A model generated the notes under the pieces. The model did no database searches. It was not told the origin of the DNA and saw only the letters and a list, made by a program, of their open reading frames with translations. This document shows, piece after piece, positions 53,756 to 61,932 of a DNA stretch of 64,000 bases. Source of the DNA: Oceanibium sediminis (GTDB lineage Bacteria; Pseudomonadota; Alphaproteobacteria; Rhodobacterales; Rhodobacteraceae); contig NZ_QGNX01000007.1 in the NCBI RefSeq assembly GCF_003265325.1, forward strand, positions 85,696 through 149,695. Direction: 5' to 3'. The translations under genes and the position numbers were made by a program. The stretch's first letter is position 1, and the number at the start of each line of letters is the position of its first letter.

Positions 53756-54970
53756 TTAGTTTACGATCAGAAGATCGCGCGGATGGTTGGTAAGAAGTTC
53801 ACAGCCATTTTCCGTGACCCGCACACTGTCGCTGATAGCCATGCCGAAGCCCTTGCGGAACATGGTGGGGATAATATGGAAGGTCATGTTTGGCTTTAGC
53901 ACCAACGGATCGTGTGGCCGGATCGAATAGATATGTCCCTCCGCCCAGTTGGGAGGGAAGCCGATACCGATGCCATAGGCGGTGCGACTTTTGAAGTATC
54001 TGCCCAGCCCGCGCTTCTCGACCCGGCTGCGCACAGCAAAATCAACCTCGCCGGCAATCGCACCGGGGCGGATATTTTCGACCGCGGCCTCAAGGATTTC
54101 GATCAACGCGTCAGCAGTGGCCTTGTGTTCATCACTCGGCGGTCCGACGACTGCCGAACGCGACATCATCGCGTGGTAACGATCGACGCATCCGGCCCCT
54201 TCAAGCAACACGACATCGCCCTTTTCAATGGTATTGCGCTTCCAAAGGGCAAAGCACAGCTCACTGCGCGGGCCGGACACGACCATGGGCGGATGGCCGA
54301 TATATTCGCTCCCTGCGGCAATCGACCCACGGTAGAGCGCCGCGGCAAGGTCATTGTCGGTCTTACCGACGGCGATTGTTTTCAGCGCTTCTTCCATGCC
54401 TGCTTCGACCGCGCGCGCGGCGCGGCGCATCCGGACAAGCTCATCCTCGGATTTCACCATCCGCTGTTCTTCGATCACCCCAGTCCAGGGGGTGAGACGA
54501 CCGCCCAGCTTTTCACTCAAGCGGTTATAGTCGCCGATGTTCAGGTAACGGCTAGTGATTTCCAGCCCCAGACGCGCCTTGGACTGTCGCCCCAGAAGGT
54601 AACCCGCCAACACCTCCACATGATCCTGCGTGTCGAAGATCGCGACCGCATCGGCAATCGTGGGCAGAGCCAAAGCCATGTCACGATTGACCACGCGGGT
54701 AATGAGCACAGGCTTCCCCGATGTGGGTACGAACATCGCCTGAAACGTGAAGTAGCCGATGGTCTGATAGCCAGCTAGCCAGAACATGTTTTCGGGGTCG
54801 AACAAAATCGCGCCGGAGAGGCCCCGCGCCAGCAAATCCTGCTGCACCAAATCCAACCGCTCGGCATAGACCGGCTCAGGGAAGCTCAACTCAGATGGCC
54901 AGATTTCACGCTCGGCATCCAGAATCCTTAATTCGCTTTCTGAAAGTTCATTTACCGAACGAACCGACAT
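53756..54970 (-). CDS. M24-fold hydrolase without the canonical metal Asp pair (creatinase/EutD-like)
   Basis: 404 aa. An N-terminal creatinase domain (~1-165) and a C-terminal pita-bread domain (~170-390). At the metal site canonical M24 peptidases have DxGxxYxxYxxDxTR; here the stretch is LLEGAGCVDRYHAMMSR (residues 255-271), so the first Asp is Glu257 and the second Met268. The same is true of creatinase and, as far as I recall, ectoine hydrolase DoeA/EutD, which hydrolyse amide-like ring bonds without two metals. First gene of the operon. A cyclic amidine, amide or guanidine substrate is likely. Confidence 0.8.
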   Translation of the reverse strand: MSVRSVNELSESELRILDAEREIWPSELSFPEPVYAERLDLVQQDLLARGLSGAILFDPENMFWLAGYQTIGYFTFQAMFVPTSGKPVLITRVVNRDMALALPTIADAVAIFDTQDHVEVLAGYLLGRQSKARLGLEITSRYLNIGDYNRLSEKLGGRLTPWTGVIEEQRMVKSEDELVRMRRAARAVEAGMEEALKTIAVGKTDNDLAAALYRGSIAAGSEYIGHPPMVVSGPRSELCFALWKRNTIEKGDVVLLEGAGCVDRYHAMMSRSAVVGPPSDEHKATADALIEILEAAVENIRPGAIAGEVDFAVRSRVEKRGLGRYFKSRTAYGIGIGFPPNWAEGHIYSIRPHDPLVLKPNMTFHIIPTMFRKGFGMAISDSVRVTENGCELLTNHPRDLLIVN

Positions 54971-55070
54971 TCAAAATCCTCCTGAAGCTGTGCTTCCAGA
55001 TCCATGACGGAAATTTTCCATAGCGAAAAATACAAAAGCTTATCTATAGTCCCAAAAAAAGGAATGCGCT

Positions 55071-55988
55071 ATGAACATCCGGCAAATTGAAGTCTTCAAG
55101 GCGATCATGGAATGCGGCTCAATCACCCGGGCCGCCGAAAACCTGAATATCGCCCAACCCTCTGTCTCCAAGCATCTGAAATTGCTGGAATATGGCCTCG
55201 ACATGAAGCTGTTCGTACGGACCGGAAACAAGCTGCTGCCAACAGCTGAAGGACAAGCGCTCTTCGATCAGGTCGAACGGGTCTATACCGGCCTGGGCTT
55301 TTTGGAAAAATTTGCAACGGATCTGCGTAATAGCCAACATGGAGAGGTTTCCTTGGCCGCCATGCCGCTGATGGCACAAAAATGGCTTCCAGAGCATCTC
55401 GCCGATTTCATGCAGCATCACCGCAAGGTGTCGTTTTCACTGCCAGTGCGCAGCTCATCCTGGATATGGAGTGCCGTCGCCGCGCGGCGCGTCCATGTCG
55501 GAATCGGTCTGACGCCACGCGATGCCGTGGCCGGTCTCAAGCTGATCCCACTGATGAAGTTGCCTGTGGTATGCCTTATGCCAGACAATCACCCACTTGC
55601 TCACCATGAAGTCGTAAGCGCAGGTCAGATGCGCAAAACGCAAATGGTTTCCCTGCGCAACTTTGATCAGGAGCGACTAAACATCGAAATGGTCATGGAC
55701 GAGGTATCACCACATGGCACCCGGACAATCGAGACCCTTTCCAGCAACGTGGCTTGTGAATTGGTGCGCCACGGAGTTGGCGTAGGCCTTGTAGACGCGC
55801 TCTCGGCAATGAATGCCAGCGATCATGGACTAACATTCCGACCCTTTGAGCCGAAACTCTTCATGGATGTCTGTATCATGGTGCCGATACATTGGGCTTT
55901 GCCGTTGATTGCCCAGGACCTTGTCGAGTTTCTGAAAGACAAAGCCTCGCAAACACAGAAAACAATTGCAGAGGCGCTTTGCACATAG
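55071..55988 (+). CDS. LysR-family transcriptional regulator
   Basis: 305 aa. HTH at residues ~1-60 (MNIRQIEVFKAIMECGSITRAAENLNIAQPSVSKHLK). The effector-binding domain spans ~90-295. Divergent from the M24/TRAP operon by 100 bases and followed 90 bases later by the gamma-glutamyltransferase gene, so it probably controls both. Known ectoine clusters use the MocR-type EnuR, so LysR here is a difference. Confidence 0.9.
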   Translation: MNIRQIEVFKAIMECGSITRAAENLNIAQPSVSKHLKLLEYGLDMKLFVRTGNKLLPTAEGQALFDQVERVYTGLGFLEKFATDLRNSQHGEVSLAAMPLMAQKWLPEHLADFMQHHRKVSFSLPVRSSSWIWSAVAARRVHVGIGLTPRDAVAGLKLIPLMKLPVVCLMPDNHPLAHHEVVSAGQMRKTQMVSLRNFDQERLNIEMVMDEVSPHGTRTIETLSSNVACELVRHGVGVGLVDALSAMNASDHGLTFRPFEPKLFMDVCIMVPIHWALPLIAQDLVEFLKDKASQTQKTIAEALCT

Positions 55989-56078
55989 CTTTTCCTCAGA
56001 CTGCGATGAAATGTTGGCCTTTGATGAGATGATGATTGTGGCTTAGCCGGAGAAAACCACCGCAACACTGAGGCTCCG

Positions 56079-57902
56079 ATGACTAACTTTCTGACCCGCC
56101 CCGATCTTTCAGGTCATTTCGGTATGGCGGGGTCAACCCATTGGCTCGCCTCACAAACCGCCATGCGCATGCTGGAATTGGGCGGCAATGCCTTCGACGG
56201 CGCGGTTGCCGCAGGCTTCGTACTGCAAGTGGCCGAACCCCATCTGAATGGTCCTCTTGGAGAGGTCCCAATCATGTTTTATGAGGCCGAAGCCAACAAG
56301 ACTCAGGTGATTTGCGGTCAGGCTACGGCACCGAAACGCGCGACCATTGAATTTTTCCGCGATTTGGGTGTTGATCAGATTCCGGGCACCGGACTTTTGG
56401 CCTCAGCCATCCCCGGCGCGTTCGATGCCTGGATGCTGTTGCTCCGGGACAAGGGCTCGCTTCCTCTGCAGACCATCATGGAGCCGGCCATCGATTACGC
56501 CGAACACGGAGTTCCGGTCGTGTCGCGCATGGCCAGGGCCATCGGTGCCATGAGGGACTGGTTCAAGGCGGAATGGCCAGAGAACGCCAATATCTACTTG
56601 GTTAATGGAGACGTGCCCGACGTCGGGTCCTTGTTGTGTAATCCCGCCTTGGCTGCAACTTGGCGGCGCACCTTGCAAGAGGCACAAACTGCGAGTAGCG
56701 ACCGCATCGGGCAGATCGACGCGGCACGCGAAACTTGGAAAACGGGCTTTGTCGCGCAGCAAATCGTCGAGTTTTGCGAAACCAATGAATTCGCGGATGT
56801 CACCGGTCGCAAGAACCGCGGCCTGCTCCGCGCAGAAGATCTGGCAGGTTGGTCAGCAAGCTACGAGGCCTCTGTCTCGGTCGATTTCAATGGCTACCGG
56901 GTGCACAAATGCGGCCCTTGGAGTCAGGGGCCAGTTCTGTTGCAGGGCTTGCGACTGATAGAAGAGCTTGGGTTCGATCGCCTGAGGAGCGAAACTGGTT
57001 TCTACCACACGCTGACCGAGGTCATGAAACTGACTTATGCCGATCGCGAGACTTACTACGGTGATCCCGATTTCGTTCAGGTGCCGCTGGAGACCCTGCT
57101 GGACCGGGACTACGCGCGTACTCGCGCCCCCTTGGTCGGGGCCAAAGCCGAAAACAGTTGGCGCCCGGGGAAGATTGCTGGGTTCGGGCATCCGGTGGAC
57201 TATCAAGCGGCGTGTTCCATCAGTCTGGATGCCGATACGCTGGCCGCGCTTGGGATCGGTGAGCCCACCGTTGCCAAACATGAAGACCTGCAAGAGCAGG
57301 TGAAAACCATGATCGAAGGCGACACCTGCCACATCAACGTGGCCGACCGATGGGGCAACATGGTGGCTGCAACGCCGTCGGGCGGGTGGATGGAATCGTC
57401 ACCGGTGATCCCCGAACTGGGATTCTGTCTTGGGACACGGCTGCAAATGATGCGCCTTGATCCTTCAGCCCCCGATGCCCTGCTACCAGGAAAACGTCCG
57501 CGTACAACGCTAACTCCGACAATTGTCGAAGGGCGGGACGGGCGCGGCTACATGGCTTGTGGCACCCCAGGCGGCGACAAGCAGGACCAATGGCAGCTGG
57601 CCTTTCTGGTGCGCCACCTCGTGCTAGGCATGTCGCCGCAGGAAGCTATTGATGCACCCAGCTTCTACTCAAGCCATTGGCCTGACTCCTTCTTCCCGCG
57701 CCAGGCGTTTCCAGGGAAACTGACCATTGAAAGCCGTGTAAGTGACGCCTCGCTCCAGAAGTTACGGGATATCGGTCACGATCTTCACGAGGATGGTCCT
57801 TGGTCGGTCGGCTACCTGTCGGCAAGTTTCCGAAATCGGAATGGTACTGTTGGAGCGGCAGCGAGCCCTCGCGATCAACAGGTTTATGCGGTCGGCAGAT
57901 AG
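56079..57902 (+). CDS. Gamma-glutamyltransferase-family protein without signal peptide
   Basis: 607 aa. The nucleophile Thr is in GDTCHINVAD (Thr416); PSGGWMESS carries the Gly-Gly and oxyanion-site residues, and the N-terminal GNAFDGAVAAGFVLQVAEPH is conserved. The precursor is normally cut before the Thr into two subunits. There is no signal peptide, unlike periplasmic GGTs, so it should work in the cytoplasm on a gamma-glutamyl or N-acylated intermediate. Adjacent to the LysR gene and divergent from the TRAP operon. Relatives include cephalosporin acylases and gamma-glutamyl hydrolases of amine catabolism. Confidence 0.85.
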   Translation: MTNFLTRPDLSGHFGMAGSTHWLASQTAMRMLELGGNAFDGAVAAGFVLQVAEPHLNGPLGEVPIMFYEAEANKTQVICGQATAPKRATIEFFRDLGVDQIPGTGLLASAIPGAFDAWMLLLRDKGSLPLQTIMEPAIDYAEHGVPVVSRMARAIGAMRDWFKAEWPENANIYLVNGDVPDVGSLLCNPALAATWRRTLQEAQTASSDRIGQIDAARETWKTGFVAQQIVEFCETNEFADVTGRKNRGLLRAEDLAGWSASYEASVSVDFNGYRVHKCGPWSQGPVLLQGLRLIEELGFDRLRSETGFYHTLTEVMKLTYADRETYYGDPDFVQVPLETLLDRDYARTRAPLVGAKAENSWRPGKIAGFGHPVDYQAACSISLDADTLAALGIGEPTVAKHEDLQEQVKTMIEGDTCHINVADRWGNMVAATPSGGWMESSPVIPELGFCLGTRLQMMRLDPSAPDALLPGKRPRTTLTPTIVEGRDGRGYMACGTPGGDKQDQWQLAFLVRHLVLGMSPQEAIDAPSFYSSHWPDSFFPRQAFPGKLTIESRVSDASLQKLRDIGHDLHEDGPWSVGYLSASFRNRNGTVGAAASPRDQQVYAVGR

Positions 57903-58103
57903 ATTGCCGCCTGTGCCTCCCCCTTTGAAGTGGTCCGCGCCTAAGCTACCGCCCACCGGCCCTTGAAGCCATCGTTCCGATGGACCAACGGCCGATCATG
58001 TACTAACCTCTAGCATGGACCTCTCAACTGGGGCTGCTCAGTATCGTGGGGCCCCCCATCCGGAGCGCGAGACTTCCAACTGATAGCTGCGCTCGCGCTC
58101 CGA

Positions 58104-58523
58104 CTATGTGCTCATGATATAGTCGAGAACGGCACGGATCTCCGTATCGCTCAGCACCTCTGCGAAGCCGGGCATGTCGCTCTCGTATCCGCCACCGACG
58201 ACGGCGGCGGTGCCTTCCTTGCCGATCCGGCACAGGACCTCGTCGGAATGGTGCCATTTGTGGCCGCTCTCGTCGTGCGGTTGTGCGGGCAATCGGCCGG
58301 ATGCAAGCGGCGTGCGCCAGTCAGGTTGACCCTCTAGGTCCGCGCCGTGGCAGGTGGCGCACTGATCTGCATAGATCTGGCGCCCTTGGGCGATGACGTC
58401 AGCCGACGCTACGGCGGTGGCTGCCGTACCGGTATAACGCCAGCCAACAAGGACCGCGAGGATCACACCTCCGACGACCAGACCGATCCCCACAGTATCT
58501 CGGAGAGTTTTTTTCCACGACAT
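58104..58523 (-). CDS. Membrane-anchored c-type cytochrome
   Basis: 139 aa from the ATG at 58523 (the frame reaches 58619 but that region is not signal-like). A membrane anchor (~10-28) is followed by one haem-binding motif CATCH (Cys55, Cys58, His59) and a distal Met in DMPGF. A single-haem class I cytochrome, periplasmic, probably electron acceptor or donor for the copper enzymes encoded opposite. Divergent from 58600. Confidence 0.85.
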   Translation of the reverse strand: MSWKKTLRDTVGIGLVVGGVILAVLVGWRYTGTAATAVASADVIAQGRQIYADQCATCHGADLEGQPDWRTPLASGRLPAQPHDESGHKWHHSDEVLCRIGKEGTAAVVGGGYESDMPGFAEVLSDTEIRAVLDYIMST

Positions 58524-58599
58524 CTGTACCCGATCACTGCAGAATATCATTGGCGTTTGGCCGCGCCCACGGTGTGCCAGCGGCGAGTTGCCTGCGACA

Positions 58600-58998
58600 A
58601 TGGACATTCTCGTGAGCAATGCCTATCTCTCCAGCATGATCGCACGTCTCGTCACCACGCTTGCCATCCTCGCGATCACCGTGGTGACCACGGTGAGCTC
58701 AGCGCATGCGGCGCACATGAGCATGAATTCCGGTGCGGATCACACGATACATATCGCCGACATGATGCACGCTCCGGTCATCGCGGACCTCGGCTGTGAC
58801 TCTGGAGAGCACTGTGGATCGGCCGATGCAGAGATCTGCGAGTTCGTCTGCGCAGGCATCTCGTCCTTCCTGACGTCGGCAGGCGGGCAAGCCGGGCACG
58901 CCTACGGCACCGCCAGACATGATGAACGGTCCGAGGCAATCCATGTCAGCCGCGCGCCGGGACTGAACGAACGCCCTCCCAAGCACCGTCTCTTCTGA
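58600..58998 (+). CDS. Exported Cys/Met/His-rich copper-associated protein
   Basis: 132 aa starting MDILVSNAYLSSMIARLVTT. A signal/anchor sequence ends around residue 38 (SAHA). The mature part has AHMSMNSGADHTIHIADMMH and the cysteine group CDSGEHCGSADAEICEFVC, which could bind copper. It ends GLNERPPKHRLF. The gene is 73 bases before the multicopper oxidase on the same strand. Family resembles short proteins found beside copper oxidases; function unknown. Confidence 0.65.
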   Translation: MDILVSNAYLSSMIARLVTTLAILAITVVTTVSSAHAAHMSMNSGADHTIHIADMMHAPVIADLGCDSGEHCGSADAEICEFVCAGISSFLTSAGGQAGHAYGTARHDERSEAIHVSRAPGLNERPPKHRLF

Positions 58999-59071
58999 TC
59001 GCGCCCGGGCGAACGCACGAGGCGCCCCATCGGCCTTTATGAATGGGACGGGATGTCCCGAGGAGACAACA

Positions 59072-60625
59072 ATGAACATGCTTTCACGACGCGGCTTTCT
59101 CGCCGCAGGTGCTGCCGCCTTTGGCATGGCACGCATGCCCCGCATTGCCTTCGCGCAAGGGGTGGCGCCGATCACCCTCGCCGCCGCGACCCGGACCCTC
59201 GACATCGACGGGCGCGCGGCAACGGTCTTTGGCCTTGCCGGCCCCGGAGGTCAGGGACTGATCCTCGACCCCGGCCAAAGGCTCCGGGTCGACCTGACCA
59301 ACGATCTCGACGTCGGTACCATCATCCACTGGCACGGCCAGATCCCGCCAAATGCGCAAGACGGCGTGCCGGACATGCCGATGCCCCTTCTCGCGCCGGG
59401 TGAGACCCGATCCTATGAGTTCGACGCGCGGCCGGGCACCCACTGGATGCACAGCCATGTGCCGACGCAGGAGATGCAGCTGCTCGCCGCGCCGCTGATC
59501 GTGCGCTCGCAGGAGGACCTGGCTGCCGACCGGCAGGAGGTCGTGATGTTCCTGCATGAATTCTCCTTCAAGGCCCCCGAGGAGGTTCTGGCGGAGATCA
59601 GCGATGGCCATAGCGGCGGACACGGCGCAGGCCATGGTGCCGGTGCAGTGCCCGATCAAGGCGCTACCATGGGAGGCATGGGGGCGATGCAGGGCATGGA
59701 CCACGGGGCAATGGGCAACGGCGCCACGGGCGGCATGCCGATGCGCAACATGCCCGGAATGGGCGGGATGATGGGCATGGGCGGCCAGATGGGCGGCATG
59801 GCCATGGACCTGAACGACTACAACTGGGACGCCTATCTCGCCAACGACCGGACCCTGTCGGACCCCGAGGTGGTGCAAGTCGAGCGTGGCGGGCGCATCC
59901 GGCTGCGGGTCATCAACGCCGCCGCGGCGACGGTGTTCTGGATCGACACCGGCGGAGCCGAGGCGCGACTGGTTGCGGCAGACGGCCACGCCGTCCAACC
60001 TGTCGCGGGCAACCGGTTCGGGCTGGCGATGGGCCAGCGGCTGGACATCGAGATCGACCTGCCGAACGAAGGTGGCGCCTGGCCGATCCTCGCCCTGCGC
60101 GAAGGCGCGCGGGAGCGCACCGGCCTGATCCTCGCCACGCCCCGCGTAAATGTAAGGCGCCTTGTTGCCATGGCTGAGACCGAAGCGCCGGCGTTCGACA
60201 TCGATTTTGCGCAGGAGCTGCGCCTCATCGCCCGCGATGCCCTGCCGGACCGACAGGTGGACCGCAGCCATATGCTAATGCTGGGCGGCTCGATGCAGCC
60301 CTATGTCTGGACCATCAACGGGGCCGTCTGGGGCCAGCATCAGCCGGTCGCCGCGCGCAGCGGCGAACGGGTCGTGCTGTCGTTCCACAACATGTCGATC
60401 ATGGCCCACCCGATGCATCTGCACGGGCATGTGTTCCAGGTCGTCGGCCTGAACGGACGGCGTATTGCCGGTGCGCTGCGTGACACGGTTCACGTGCCGC
60501 CGATGTCGATGGTCGATGTCGCCCTGGACGCCGGCGAGGCCGCGCGCTGGATGCTGCATTGTCATCACATGCCGCACCTTGCCTCGGGGATGATGACCGA
60601 GTTCGCGATTACGGCATCAGTCTGA
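59072..60625 (+). CDS. Tat-exported multicopper oxidase with Met-rich insert
   Basis: 517 aa from the ATG at 59072 (gaggag ahead). Twin-arginine signal LSRRGFLAAG. Copper motifs: HWHG (86-89), HWMHSH (124-129), AHPMHLHGHVFQV and HCHHMPHLASGMM near the C-terminus, giving type 1, 2 and 3 sites. A methionine/glycine-rich insert at about 198-246 (MGGMGAMQGMDHGAMG...) probably binds cuprous ions. It oxidises Cu(I) in the periplasm, CopA/CueO-like. Clusters with a cytochrome, DUF302 and Cu-ATPase genes. Confidence 0.92.
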   Translation: MNMLSRRGFLAAGAAAFGMARMPRIAFAQGVAPITLAAATRTLDIDGRAATVFGLAGPGGQGLILDPGQRLRVDLTNDLDVGTIIHWHGQIPPNAQDGVPDMPMPLLAPGETRSYEFDARPGTHWMHSHVPTQEMQLLAAPLIVRSQEDLAADRQEVVMFLHEFSFKAPEEVLAEISDGHSGGHGAGHGAGAVPDQGATMGGMGAMQGMDHGAMGNGATGGMPMRNMPGMGGMMGMGGQMGGMAMDLNDYNWDAYLANDRTLSDPEVVQVERGGRIRLRVINAAAATVFWIDTGGAEARLVAADGHAVQPVAGNRFGLAMGQRLDIEIDLPNEGGAWPILALREGARERTGLILATPRVNVRRLVAMAETEAPAFDIDFAQELRLIARDALPDRQVDRSHMLMLGGSMQPYVWTINGAVWGQHQPVAARSGERVVLSFHNMSIMAHPMHLHGHVFQVVGLNGRRIAGALRDTVHVPPMSMVDVALDAGEAARWMLHCHHMPHLASGMMTEFAITASV

Positions 60626-60736
60626 TCCGGACAGGGCGCCCCAACGTATGGGCACCGATCCTGAGCTGTCCTGCCCCATATTGTCGTGAGGGCCGGTCAA
60701 TAGGCGCACCCTACGGGAGGAAATCACGAGGATGAG

Positions 60737-60853
60737 ATGATGAACTGGAATGATATGGGCTTCGGAATGGGTTTTGGCTGGCTCTTCGGCCTGCTGATCC
60801 TCGTTCTGGTGATTTTGGCCATAGCGGCACTGATCAAACATCTTCGAAAGTGA
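60737..60853 (+). CDS. Small single-helix membrane protein
   Basis: 38 aa, MMNWNDMGFGMGFGWLFGLL then ILVLVILAIAALIKHLRK, almost entirely one helix. SD gaggatgag precedes the ATG. Met/Gly-rich small membrane proteins are common in copper operons. Encoded 16 bases upstream of the DUF302 gene. Confidence 0.6.
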   Translation: MMNWNDMGFGMGFGWLFGLLILVLVILAIAALIKHLRK

Positions 60854-60869
60854 GAGAAAGGACTTCTCA

Positions 60870-61256
60870 ATGGATTACACGATCAATCGCATGATCCCCG
60901 ACAGCGGGATCGACGACGTCGACGCGCGAGCGCGCACGGCGCTGGCGGACCATGGTTTCGGTGTCCTGACCGAGATCGACGTCAAGGCGACGATGAAGAA
61001 GAAGCTGGATGTCGAGATGCCAGCCTATCGCATCCTCGGCGCCTGCAACCCGAAGATGGCGCATCAGGCCATCGGGATCGAACCGCGCGTGGGTGCGATG
61101 CTGCCCCGCAACGTCATCCTGCGCGAGGTGGGGGGCGGCGTTGAAGTCAGCGCTATCGACCCAGTGGCTTCGATGCAGGCGATCGAGAACGCCGAGCTGA
61201 CGGCCGTTGCGGGCGAAGTGCGCGACCTTCTGGCCAAGGCCGTCGCGGCAATCTGA
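60870..61256 (+). CDS. DUF302 family protein
   Basis: 128 aa. The fold-typical pattern is present: DARARTALADHGFGVLTEID, then NPKMAHQAIGIEPRVGAMLP and the acidic end VEVSAIDPVASM. No signal peptide, cytoplasmic. DUF302 proteins are common in heavy-metal and stress operons but not characterised. Follows the small membrane protein and precedes the TVP38 gene by 1 base. Confidence 0.9.
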   Translation: MDYTINRMIPDSGIDDVDARARTALADHGFGVLTEIDVKATMKKKLDVEMPAYRILGACNPKMAHQAIGIEPRVGAMLPRNVILREVGGGVEVSAIDPVASMQAIENAELTAVAGEVRDLLAKAVAAI

Positions 61257-61257
61257 A

Positions 61258-61932
61258 ATGAGCCTGCGCGCCACAATTCTCGCGGGCCTCGCGATCCTCG
61301 GGATCGGATTGCTCGGTGTCTGGCAGTTCGCGCCTTCGGTGTTCACCGAGCCACGCGACCTTCTGGAGCCCGAGCGTCTGGAAAAACTGGTGGCGCGCGC
61401 AGGTCTCTGGGGGCCGGTTGTTATCGTCACGCTCATGACCCTCGCGGTCGTGGCCAGCCCGATCCCGAGCGCGCCGATCGCGCTGGCGGCGGGAGCTGCC
61501 TACGGGCATGCCTGGGGAACCGTGCAGGTCGTGATCGGCGCGGAGCTCGGGGCTCTGATCGCCTTCGGTCTCGCGCGACTTCTTGGGCATGATGCTCTGC
61601 GGCGGGTTTTCGGGGACCGCGTGGATGCGGGGTTGCTCGGGTCGCAGGCCGCGTTGACCGCGACGGTTTTCGCCAGCCGCTTGATGCCCTTCGTGTCTTT
61701 CGACATGGTCAGCTACGCCGCCGGGCTGAGCCGATTACACGCCTGGCGTTTCGCGTTGGCAACACTGGCGGGGATCATACCCGCAAGCTTCCTACTGGCC
61801 CATTTCGGCGGTGAAGCGGTCAGCGGAGACCTCGGGCGCGCGACATGGGCGGTGCTCGGACTCGGCCTTGTGACGGGGTTGCCGCTGCTCTGGGTCACGC
61901 TGCGGCAAAAGCCTGAAAAGGAAAATCCATGA
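61258..61932 (+). CDS. TVP38/TMEM64 (DedA-like, SNARE-associated) membrane protein
   Basis: 224 aa from the ATG at 61258 (the frame reaches 61207, overlapping DUF302). Membrane segments at ~8-25, 50-80, 90-110, 130-160, 170-190 and 195-215. The motif PSAPIALAAGAAYGHAWGTV with GLARLLGHDAL resembles the DedA-type re-entrant loops. The family transports lipids or ions. Overlaps the APC gene start (ATGA). Confidence 0.85.
   Translation: MSLRATILAGLAILGIGLLGVWQFAPSVFTEPRDLLEPERLEKLVARAGLWGPVVIVTLMTLAVVASPIPSAPIALAAGAAYGHAWGTVQVVIGAELGALIAFGLARLLGHDALRRVFGDRVDAGLLGSQAALTATVFASRLMPFVSFDMVSYAAGLSRLHAWRFALATLAGIIPASFLLAHFGGEAVSGDLGRATWAVLGLGLVTGLPLLWVTLRQKPEKENP

Noticed and set aside
54971-55070. 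LysR T-N11-A box or palindrome in the divergent promoter
   Set aside because: Only a loose ATAG...CTAT pair around 55020-55050 is visible; too weak to call.
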